Under the pieces are notes generated by a model, which saw only the letters and a list, made by a program, of their open reading frames with translations, ran no database searches and had not been told where the DNA came from. From Bacillota bacterium (lineage in GTDB: Bacteria; Bacillota; Clostridia; DSM-8532), in the NCBI GenBank assembly GCA_023459915.1, contig JAEWSN010000078.1, forward strand, positions 1 through 29,552: 29,552 nt of DNA. The letters are read 5' to 3'. Positions 24,203-29,552 of this stretch are shown here, piece after piece. The translations under genes were made by a program, and so were the position numbers. Within the stretch, counting starts at the first letter, position 1. Each line of letters starts with the position of its first letter.

Positions 24203-24265
24203 ACTCCGGCCGTTGAATGTTCAAAACAATTTCATCCTGAATCACCCGCTCACAACGGCCGGAGT
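24203..24265. repeat. 13-bp perfect inverted repeat
   Basis: ACTCCGGCCGTTG (24203-24215) and CAACGGCCGGAGT (24253-24265) are exact reverse complements separated by 37 bases. They begin 62 bases after the yfbR stop. No T run follows. Confidence 0.85.
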
Positions 24266-24351
24266 GATGACCGTTTCGGATATTTTACCGCCACCAGCAT
24301 GCCGTCCCGCGCGTTCCCCCGTACGCGGAAACAGGTAAAAAGGCATATGAA

Positions 24352-24390
24352 TAGGCGATCCGGTATATAACTCATTGACCGGATCGCCTA
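24352..24390. repeat. 13-bp perfect inverted repeat with 13-base loop
   Basis: TAGGCGATCCGGT (24352-24364) and ACCGGATCGCCTA (24378-24390) are exact reverse complements; the loop is AT-rich. A smaller hairpin GGCTG-TTTT-CAGCC (24399-24412) follows nine bases later. Confidence 0.88.
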
Positions 24391-24920
24391 ACCTGCCTGG
24401 CTGTTTTCAGCCGTTATGCAGGATTTTTGAAGGGTTTGCATTATTCGGTTTTGCTCCTTGTCGCGACTTATTTTTGGAAGCTTCCAACTGTTCGAATTGA
24501 TTCTTCACGCTGGTTGGAACCATCTCCCTTGCTCGTTTTATCACCTGGTCTCCGGCAAGTCATCAGCATTTGTCCGCTCTCCGGATTCCCGTGAATCCCC
24601 GGAACAACGGCCACGTGTTGTCGGCACGCTTCCCCGCTTCGATCCGGCTGGCCCGGTGTGTGCCGTTCTTTCGAGTCGGCATCGGGTTTGGGATTTGTTC
24701 TGGCTTTCGCTCCGCTTGCCCTCCCGTTGCGCTTTCGGTCGTTTCAGCTTCGCTGACAGCCGGGATTGGGTATCCATATATGGCAATTGACTCAGGTTCC
24801 CGGAACCCGGGGGTAAGGGGTTGAATCAGTTGGGTCAATGTGTCTTTCCTCCAGAGGAGGGGCCGCGTGTGAATGCCACGGGCATCCTTGTCCACGCGTG
24901 TGTACCGGTACGGGATGTGG

Positions 24921-25114
24921 ATTGGGTTTGTTCAGATCTGAATCAGGCAAAGGGTTGGGAAAAGAATTGGGTTTGGGGTAAGGGCAGGACTGAACCAAAA
25001 ACAGATCTGAGGCATGTCTTCTTGGATCCAATTGGGTTTGGGTAAAGGATCAACAAAGGTTTGGGTTGGGTCTTTGATCACGGATCCGTCAACTGGGTTG
25101 GGGTTGGATATGGG
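24921..25114 (+). repeat. G-tract-rich segment with three ATTGGGTTTG repeats
   Basis: ATTGGGTTTG occurs exactly at 24921-24930, 24966-24975 and 25031-25040, with a one-mismatch copy at 24681-24690. Five G3/G4 tracts lie within 24952-24984, and another cluster (GGG, GGGG, GG, GGG) within 25095-25114. Both could form G-quadruplexes. The palindromes TTCAGATCTGAA (24931-24942) and ACGGATCCGT (25080-25089) are interspersed. Confidence 0.75.
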
Positions 25115-25394
25115 TTTTGCGCGCGTCCCCGGTCTTCGTACGCAAACCGGGTGAAGCAGAGCTTCCTTGGGTTCTCAATGCGTTTTCCGGTGGAATCATC
25201 TCCTTTGGGGCCCGATTCAAACAGTTCGATTGTGATGGATTGCAACAACCATCTCCTTTCGCCGCTTGTTTGTCTCTGCTGTATATCTACCCGGACGACT
25301 CGAAAACTAACACAAAACACACAAGATTCATTGTGAATTTCGTAGCAATGACGGGGTAATTAATTGGCAATTCTGCTGAATCCGCCAGGAGGGC

Positions 25395-25426
25395 TGTGAT
25401 ATAATTGTCACCAGATCACATTGTCA
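25395..25426 (+). promoter_or_regulatory. Extended -10 promoter and candidate operator for the ACT-DUF711 operon
   Basis: TGATATAAT (25397-25405) is an extended -10. It is framed by the inverted repeat TGTGAT (25395-25400) and ATCACA (25415-25420). ATTGTCA is directly repeated at 25404-25410 and 25420-25426. A hairpin (GCCGCAGG 25436-25443 with CCTGTGGC 25448-25455) lies further down the 5' leader. Regulation by a dimeric repressor is an inference. Confidence 0.6.
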
Positions 25427-25488
25427 ACATTTCGAGCCGCAGGCGCGCCTGTGGCCCCTTCGCCCGAATCTTGCACAGGGAGGTTCCC

Positions 25489-25758
25489 ATGAAAGCAGTC
25501 ATCACAGTGCTCGGCAGCGACCGCATCGGCATCATCGCGGGGGTCACGGCCATTCTGGCTGAAACAGGCGTCAACATTCTTGACATCTCGCAAACCATCA
25601 TGCAGGACATTTTCACCATGATCATGATGGCGGATCTCACGAACATGACCACGGATTTTGGCACGCTGCAGGAACGCATGCTCGCGCTGGGCAAGCAGAT
25701 GGGCGTGGAAATCCGGGTCCAGCGCGACGAGATCTTCCGCAGCATGCACCGGATATAG
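25489..25758 (+). CDS. ACT-domain protein
   Basis: An 89-residue protein consisting of one ACT domain: MKAVITVLGSDRIGIIAGVT, then LAETGVNILDISQTIMQDIF. It ends with a helical tail. ACT domains bind amino acids or similar small ligands and act as regulators; this stand-alone GcvR-like type is usually encoded directly before a DUF711 gene, as here. Start ATG 25489 has GGGAGG (25478-25483) 5 bases upstream. Its stop (TAG, 25756-25758) is part of the ribosome binding site of the next gene, and the gap is 11 bases, so the two are likely co-translated and may interact. The ligand is unknown. Confidence 0.93.
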   Translation: MKAVITVLGSDRIGIIAGVTAILAETGVNILDISQTIMQDIFTMIMMADLTNMTTDFGTLQERMLALGKQMGVEIRVQRDEIFRSMHRI

Positions 25759-25769
25759 GAGAGACACCC

Positions 25770-27128
25770 ATGATCAATGAGAATGAGATTTTTGAAACAA
25801 TTCGGATGATCGATCAGGAGAACCTGGACATCCGGACCATCACCATGGGCATCTCCCTGCGCGACTGCGCCGCGGAATCCTCCGCCGTTTCCCGGCAGCG
25901 GATCTACGACAAAATCACCCGGCGGGCCGAGCACCTGGTCAAAACCGGTGAGGCCATCGAGCGCGATTTCGGGATTCCCATCATCAACAAGCGCATCTCC
26001 GTGACGCCCATCGCCATGGTCGCCGAGAGCAGCGACGAGACAAACTACGCGCGTTTTGCCGAGACGCTCGACGCTGCGGCAAAGACGGTCGGCGTCAACT
26101 TCATCGGCGGCTTTTCGGCGTTGGTCCACAAGGGATACACGGTGGGCGACAGGCGGCTCATCGAGGCCATTCCCGAAGCGCTGAGCCTGACCGAGCGCGT
26201 CTGCGCCTCGGTGAACGTGGCGACCACAAAAGCCGGCATCAACATGGATGCCGTGCGCCAGATGGGCCTCATCATCAAGGACGCGGCGGAACGAACCCGG
26301 GCAAGCGGCGGCATGGCGTGCGCCAAGCTGGTGGTCTTTGCCAATGTGCCGGAGGACAACCCATTCATGGCCGGCGCCTTCCATGGCATCGGGGAGCCGG
26401 AGTGCGTCATCAACGTGGGGGTATCCGGCCCGGGCGTCGTGGCGGCGGCTGTCAGGAATCTCGGCATGGCCGATTTTTCCCAGGTGGCGGACGCCATCAA
26501 GAAAACCGCTTTCAAGATCACACGCATGGGGCAGCTGGTGGCCCAGGAGGCTTCGGCGCGGCTGCAGGTGCCGTTTGGCATTGTGGATCTTTCGCTCGCC
26601 CCCACTCCGGCGGTGGGCGACAGCGTGGCCCATATCCTGGAGGCCATGGGCCTGGCCAAATGCGGCGGCCCCGGCACCACGGCGGCGCTGGCGCTGCTCA
26701 ATGACGCGGTGAAGAAGGGTGGCGTGATGGCTTCCTCCCATGTCGGCGGCCTCTCCGGCGCGTTCATTCCGGTCAGCGAGGACGCCGGCATGATATCGGC
26801 GGTGCAGTGCGGCGCCCTGTCGCTCGAAAAGCTGGAGGCCATGACCTGTGTCTGTTCGGTCGGCCTCGACATGATCACCGTGCCGGGAGATGTCACGGCC
26901 GACACCATATCGGCCATCATCGCCGACGAGGTGGCCATCGGCATGGTCAACAGCAAAACCACCGCGGTCCGCATCATCCCGGCGCCGGGATGCAAGGTGG
27001 GCGACGTGGTGGAATTCGGCGGCCTTCTGGGGTCGGGCCCCGTCATGCCGGTCAGCCGGTGGTCCGCGGAGGCGTTCATTGCGAGGGGCGGCCGCATCCC
27101 CGCGCCGCTGCAGAGCCTGAAAAACTGA
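25770..27128 (+). CDS. DUF711 (UPF0210, PFL-type) protein
   Basis: A 452-residue protein matching the UPF0210/DUF711 family over its whole length, which is standard for the family. Stretches include IRTITMGISLRDCA, NKRISVTPIAMVAES, VNFIGGFSALVHKGYT, ICASVN-like RVCASVNVATTKAGINMDAV, FHGIGEPECVINVGVSGPG, LAPTPAVGDSVAHILEAMGL, and CVCSVGLDMITVPGD near the C-terminus. The family is related in fold to glycyl-radical enzymes such as pyruvate formate-lyase, but I see no glycyl-radical loop and the function is not established. The partner ACT protein suggests amino-acid-responsive control. AGGAGAG (25757-25763) lies 6 bases upstream. A GC hairpin follows at 27139. Confidence 0.93.
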   Translation: MINENEIFETIRMIDQENLDIRTITMGISLRDCAAESSAVSRQRIYDKITRRAEHLVKTGEAIERDFGIPIINKRISVTPIAMVAESSDETNYARFAETLDAAAKTVGVNFIGGFSALVHKGYTVGDRRLIEAIPEALSLTERVCASVNVATTKAGINMDAVRQMGLIIKDAAERTRASGGMACAKLVVFANVPEDNPFMAGAFHGIGEPECVINVGVSGPGVVAAAVRNLGMADFSQVADAIKKTAFKITRMGQLVAQEASARLQVPFGIVDLSLAPTPAVGDSVAHILEAMGLAKCGGPGTTAALALLNDAVKKGGVMASSHVGGLSGAFIPVSEDAGMISAVQCGALSLEKLEAMTCVCSVGLDMITVPGDVTADTISAIIADEVAIGMVNSKTTAVRIIPAPGCKVGDVVEFGGLLGSGPVMPVSRWSAEAFIARGGRIPAPLQSLKN

Positions 27129-27138
27129 GATCGGTTGT

Positions 27139-27158
27139 TGGCGGCCGCCGGGCCGCCA
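27139..27158 (+). terminator. GC-rich hairpin after the DUF711 gene
   Basis: TGGCGGCC (27139-27146) and GGCCGCCA (27151-27158) form an 8-bp perfect stem with loop GCCG, 10 bases after the stop. It lacks a T run, so it is only a possible terminator. Confidence 0.4.
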
Positions 27159-27307
27159 TTCCGGCACGCCTGTCGGGAAAGGCTTCGGCCGGCGGATCCC
27201 CCAACTGTTTGGGCGGAGCGGGCTGTGGTAAATTGTAGGTATGATGGCTGTGGTGTCGGACATTGTCCCGTGCGGTTCAGCCACGGAAACACGAGGCTCA
27301 GGCACTG

Positions 27308-27327
27308 CCGTTTTCACCTGAAAACGG
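27308..27327 (+). other. Hairpin in the leader of the STAS gene
   Basis: CCGTTTTC (27308-27315) and GAAAACGG (27320-27327) pair perfectly around ACCT. It ends 11 bases before the GGAGG site (27339-27343). A possible extended -10 (TGGTAAATT, 27226-27234) lies upstream. It may stabilise the mRNA or affect initiation. Confidence 0.55.
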
Positions 27328-27350
27328 TCAAGGGAAACGGAGGCAACCGT

Positions 27351-27692
27351 ATGACAATGGAAACACGCAATGTCGAGGGTGTCCATGTCGTTCAGCTCGA
27401 GGGTCAGGTGCGCATTTCCACGCAGAACGAATTCAAGGATCATCTTGACAGGATTTCGGCGGAATATGGCGGCAAGACCGTCCTGCTCGATATGGCGGGC
27501 ATCACCTACATGAACAGCGCCGGCATCGGCATCATTGTCGACTCGTTCAAGAAATTCCGCGAACAGGGCGGACATCTGGCGCTGTGCAGCCTGTCGGCAG
27601 ACATTTTCCGGCTGTTCGAGGTGACCAAGCTCAACCGGTTCATCGACATTTTTGAGGATGAGGCGGCCGCGATGACCAAACTGAAGGCCTGA
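27351..27692 (+). CDS. STAS-domain anti-sigma-factor antagonist
   Basis: A 113-residue single STAS domain of the SpoIIAA/RsbV type. The pattern is typical: HVVQLEGQVRISTQNEFKDH, TVLLDMAGITYMNSAGIGII with the phosphorylatable serine at S56, LALCSLSADIFRLFEVTKLN, then FIDIFEDEAAAM. In known systems an anti-sigma kinase phosphorylates this serine, and dephosphorylated protein frees the sigma factor. No kinase, phosphatase or sigma gene is adjacent, so the partner must be elsewhere. Start ATG 27351 has GGAGG 7 bases upstream; MTME gives a second in-frame ATG at 27357. It lies 17 bases upstream of the DUF951 gene, suggesting co-transcription. Confidence 0.92.
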   Translation: MTMETRNVEGVHVVQLEGQVRISTQNEFKDHLDRISAEYGGKTVLLDMAGITYMNSAGIGIIVDSFKKFREQGGHLALCSLSADIFRLFEVTKLNRFIDIFEDEAAAMTKLKA

Positions 27693-27709
27693 ACGGAGGA
27701 ACAGTCAGC

Positions 27710-27928
27710 ATGGCCATGCCGGTGAAGGTGTTCGCGGTGGGAGACCGCGTGGAGATGAAAAAGGCGCATCCCTGCGGCAGCCGGGTGTGGAAGGTGCTGC
27801 GCACCGGTGCGGATGTCCGGATGGCATGCGAGGGCTGCGGGCATCAGGTGATGCTGTCGCGCGTGAAGTTTGAAAAAGGCATGAAGCGGGTGATCGAACC
27901 GGCTCCCCAAAAGGCCGAAAACACGTGA
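27710..27928 (+). CDS. DUF951 protein (YyzM-like)
   Basis: A 72-residue protein. FAVGDRVEMKKAHPCGSRVW, then CEGCGHQVMLSRVKFEKGMK, is the whole DUF951 signature; B. subtilis YyzM belongs to this family. It has a small beta-barrel-like look and one CxxC pair, and may bind nucleic acid, but no function is established. ATG 27710 is chosen because GGAGGA (27695-27700) is 9 bases upstream; an in-frame ATG at 27716 is 15 bases away from that site. It follows the STAS gene by 17 bases. Confidence 0.92.
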   Translation: MAMPVKVFAVGDRVEMKKAHPCGSRVWKVLRTGADVRMACEGCGHQVMLSRVKFEKGMKRVIEPAPQKAENT

Positions 27929-27938
27929 AAAATCGTGC

Positions 27939-27967
27939 TTGACGGAATGACGGGCGGCTGTTAGAAT
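27939..27967 (+). promoter_or_regulatory. Promoter of the Met-Glu tRNA operon
   Basis: TTGACG (27939-27944), a 17-bp spacer, and TAGAAT (27962-27967), starting 10 bases after the DUF951 stop. The leader before tRNA-Met is about 80 nt. Confidence 0.85.
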
Positions 27968-28054
27968 AGAAAAGCGCCTTGCGGAAAGCCAGTTCGAAAG
28001 CCTTGAAAACAGTTTGTTGGAAAGGTTTCAGGCCTGTCAGCGCATGGTTGATGT

Positions 28055-28131
28055 GGCGGCGTAGCTCAGATGGCTAGAGCATTCGGTTCATACCCGAAGT
28101 GTCGTTGGTTCGATTCCGACCGCCGCTACCA
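28055..28131 (+). tRNA. tRNA-Met (anticodon CAU), elongator type
   Basis: 77 nt. Acceptor stem GGCGGCG/CGCCGCT, anticodon stem TTCGG/CCGAA with loop TTCATAC (CAT), encoded CCA. The anticodon stem lacks the three G-C pairs of the initiator tRNA and base 1 is paired, so it is an elongator. A lysidine-modified Ile tRNA is less likely but not excluded. Confidence 0.93.
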
Positions 28132-28138
28132 CTCCGGC

Positions 28139-28170
28139 ACGGCCGATGCTCTTGAAAGCGCGTCGGCCGT
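28139..28170 (+). other. Inter-tRNA hairpin
   Basis: 28139-28149 pairs with 28160-28170 (11 bp, one G-T) around a 10-base loop, with possible extra CCGG/CCGG pairing outside. No T run follows. It may guide processing of the Met-Glu precursor. Confidence 0.55.
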
Positions 28171-28182
28171 CCGGAATCATAT

Positions 28183-28257
28183 GGCCCCATGGTCAAGCGG
28201 TCAAGACACGGCCCTTTCAAGGCTGTAACGGGGGTTCGATTCCCCCTGGGGTCACCA
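28183..28257 (+). tRNA. tRNA-Glu (anticodon UUC)
   Basis: 75 nt. Acceptor stem GGCCCCA/TGGGGTC, anticodon stem CGGCC/GGCTG with loop CTTTCAA (TTC), T-stem GGGGG/CCCCC, encoded CCA. Confidence 0.96.
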
Positions 28258-28260
28258 GGA

Positions 28261-28308
28261 AAAGACTGTTTCCAGTATGCTGTCGCATATCGGAAGCGGT
28301 CTTTTTTC
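28261..28308. terminator. Terminator of the Met-Glu tRNA operon
   Basis: 28261-28274 pairs with 28293-28306 (14 bp, two G-T pairs), with an inner TATGC/GCATA stem, followed by T's to 28308. The left arm starts AAAA, so it may also stop the converging glycosylase transcript. Confidence 0.85.
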
Positions 28309-28358
28309 ATGCGCGCCGGTTCCATCGGAGGCCGGACCGGGTGTGGCGCTTGGGTGCG

Positions 28359-29222
28359 TCACAGCCCAACGCTGTGCATGCGCGCGTAGTGGAACAGGTA
28401 CTCCTGGGCCAGCCCGGCCAACGCGCCCCAGCGATCTGCCGCGTATTGCCGGATTGCGGCGGGATCCTTCCCGGCCGCGGGATACAGGGCGTTCATCACC
28501 CGGATGACCCACCGGTCCACAGGAAAGGCTTCCCGATGGGAACCGGAGAACAGCAGCGCGCAGTCGGCCACCTTGATGCCCACGCCGAAAAGGCGCAGCA
28601 GGGCGTCCCTCGCCTCGGCATGGGGCATGCCGGGCATTGCGGCCAAATCCACCTCGCCGCCGGCCAGCTGCCGCGCGGCCCGGATGAGGTAGCGGGTGCG
28701 GTAACCGGCCCGGCAGACGGAAAGGGTTTCCTCGGACAGGGCGGCCAGGGTTTCCACGGATGGAAAGGTGAAGGTGTCTCCCAGCGGCTCGCCAAAGCAG
28801 GTGCACAGGGTGTCCACAATGCTTCGGATGCGCGGGATGCCGTTGTTCTGGGAGATGAGGAAGGTGGCCAGCGTCTCCCAGGGATCCTGCCGGAGCAGGC
28901 GGAGTCCCGGCGCGAAGGCGATGGCGGCGGCCATCACGGGATCCCCGTCGGCCAGTGTTTCCTGCCATGTCCGGTAGGGAGCCTGCCAGTCGAGGTAGGG
29001 AAGCCAGACGCGCCGGATTTCATCGTTGGAGGCGCCGACGATGCGCCAGGTGTCAGCGGTCTGCGGAACCAGCCGTACCGGGTGTTTCCCGGTGATGCCG
29101 TGCCAGTGGCCCTGTTCGTCCCGCGACCAGCGGAAGCACTGGCCGCAGAGGAAGGTGGCGTCCGGATCAAACCCGGGCGGGGAAATGCCGATATCAGGGG
29201 TGTCGGCGGTTTTCTGTTCCAT
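28359..29222 (-). CDS. 8-oxoguanine DNA glycosylase (OGG/HhH-GPD family)
   Basis: A 287-residue base-excision repair enzyme that removes 8-oxoguanine and nicks the backbone. An N-terminal OGG domain (FLCGQCFRWSRDEQGHWHG) is followed by an HhH-GPD domain: ATFLISQNNGIPRIRSIVDT, FGVGIKVADCALLFS with the catalytic Schiff-base lysine at K217, and FPVDRWVIRVMN with the catalytic aspartate at D236. A DNA-3-methyladenine glycosylase is the alternative, but the lysine and the QCFRW motif favour OGG. Two adjacent ATG codons occur (29225, 29222). GGGAGG lies 2 or 5 bases upstream respectively, so I take 29222. A 58-codon upstream extension reads as Arg/Pro-rich and unrelated. Confidence 0.9.
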   Translation of the reverse strand: MEQKTADTPDIGISPPGFDPDATFLCGQCFRWSRDEQGHWHGITGKHPVRLVPQTADTWRIVGASNDEIRRVWLPYLDWQAPYRTWQETLADGDPVMAAAIAFAPGLRLLRQDPWETLATFLISQNNGIPRIRSIVDTLCTCFGEPLGDTFTFPSVETLAALSEETLSVCRAGYRTRYLIRAARQLAGGEVDLAAMPGMPHAEARDALLRLFGVGIKVADCALLFSGSHREAFPVDRWVIRVMNALYPAAGKDPAAIRQYAADRWGALAGLAQEYLFHYARMHSVGL

Positions 29223-29255
29223 CATGGCCTCCCATGGGCGCGAGCCTCGGCATGG

Positions 29256-29285
29256 TTGCCTTTTCCCGCCGACAAAGAGTACACT
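29256..29285 (+). promoter_or_regulatory. Putative promoter for the gene at the window end
   Basis: TTGCCT (29256-29261), an 18-bp spacer, and TACACT (29280-29285). It would give a leader of about 190 nt before the start codon at 29483. The match is moderate. Confidence 0.35.
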
Positions 29286-29482
29286 ATGAGAAGACTTGCG
29301 CGTTTGCGCGGCGTGTCGGCCGGATGGTCGGATGGCCGGCGTTCGGCGTGGCGCCGGGTCACGGTCCTGGTCACAACCTCGGTCAGGACACTGAATCATG
29401 ATATCACAGGTTTGGAGACGACACTACGGACGGACAACCGGTTCTTGCAATGGAAACAGCTCGACACACGGGAGGACGGCCC

Positions 29483-29552
29483 ATGGAAGAAACGGTATTC
29501 CAAAATGAGTTCATCCGCATCCTCAAGGAGGGCAAGGTGTACACGCTTCAGG
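29483..29552 (+). CDS. Start of an unidentified gene (truncated by window end)
   Basis: Only 23 codons are present: MEETVFQNEFIRILKEGKVY, then TLQ. ATG 29483 has GGGAGG (29470-29475) 7 bases upstream; an in-frame ATG at 29450 lacks such a site. The fragment is too short to assign a family. It points away from the glycosylase gene. Confidence 0.6.
   Translation, partial: MEETVFQNEFIRILKEGKVYTLQ

Larger units (their letters stand above)
24142..25394. other. Long gene-poor interval of lower GC
   Basis: No convincing gene lies in about 1.25 kb. Open frames of 60-110 codons exist on both strands (for example 24458-24790 plus, 24563-24895 minus, 25078-25320 minus). They lack good ribosome binding sites, overlap each other, and encode unrecognised Pro/Arg/Ser-rich products. 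By hand count 24901-25080 is 46% GC (83 of 180), versus about 70% in a sampled coding line (26281-26340). The interval holds two strong inverted repeats at its left and a G-tract-rich part at 24921-25114. I saw no signature of RNase P RNA, tmRNA, SRP RNA or a T-box. It could be a degenerate repeat element, an unknown structured RNA or decayed DNA. Confidence 0.6.

Noticed and set aside
24458..25320. Several 60-110 codon open frames in the gene-poor interval
   Set aside because: They overlap one another on both strands, lack ribosome binding sites, and their Pro/Arg/Ser-rich products follow the local base repeats. A real small gene cannot be fully excluded.
24142..25394. Known structural RNA (RNase P RNA, tmRNA, SRP RNA, T-box or common riboswitch)
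   Set aside because: I looked for conserved signature strings of these RNAs by eye and found none; a covariance-model search would be decisive.
25416..27575. A 719-codon minus-strand open frame over the ACT, DUF711 and STAS genes
   Set aside because: All three plus-strand genes are recognised families with ribosome binding sites; the antisense product is Arg/His-rich without motifs.

Overview
The window looks like a chromosomal segment of a high-GC member of the Bacillota, probably class Clostridia. The evidence is a DnaD-like protein paired with a DnaC/DnaI-type helicase loader, a LytR-CpsA-Psr (LCP) wall protein, secreted proteins with fibronectin-type and S-layer-homology (SLH) modules, an ACT-DUF711 pair, a STAS anti-sigma-factor antagonist, a DUF951 protein, and strong AGGAGG-type ribosome binding sites. 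Genus cannot be fixed from the sequence. I saw no phage, transposase, CRISPR array or rRNA.

Layout. 1-3026: end of a glycerol-3-phosphate-dehydrogenase-type operon. It holds a remarkable in-frame fusion (GlpA-like C-terminal [2Fe-2S] domain + FAD/NAD oxidoreductase + HAD-IIA phosphatase), followed by a DUF1667 protein. 3073-3993: a DHH-family phosphoesterase with its own promoter. 4112-4543: a tRNA operon (Val, Asp, Phe, Gly) with a near-consensus promoter and a 23-bp terminator stem. 4640-5530 (minus): a diacylglycerol/lipid kinase. 5647-7720: tRNA-Cys, its terminator, and an LCP protein with an acidic repeat tail. 7811-9949: a PatB/MalY-type C-S lyase and an AIM24-family protein. 9958-11975 (minus): the helicase loader and DnaD operon. 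12173-13879: a prolyl-tRNA-synthetase-like protein with strongly altered catalytic motifs. 14001-23339: two very large secreted surface proteins in one operon. 23391-24141: tandem repeats and the 5'-nucleotidase YfbR. 24142-25394: a gene-poor, lower-GC, G-tract-rich stretch. 25395-27928: ACT protein, DUF711 protein, STAS protein and DUF951 protein. 27939-28308: tRNA-Met and tRNA-Glu with promoter and terminator. 28359-29222 (minus): an 8-oxoguanine DNA glycosylase. 29483-end: the start of an unidentified gene.

How the parts fit. Most genes are housekeeping: tRNAs, replication initiation, DNA repair, nucleotide clean-up and wall assembly. The LCP protein and the two giant surface proteins point to an elaborate envelope. 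The least ordinary items are the oxidoreductase-phosphatase fusion, the degenerate ProRS-like protein, the pair of giant surface proteins sharing a module before an intact or eroded SLH region, and the G-rich non-coding island. All calls come from reading the sequence by eye; no database search was run.
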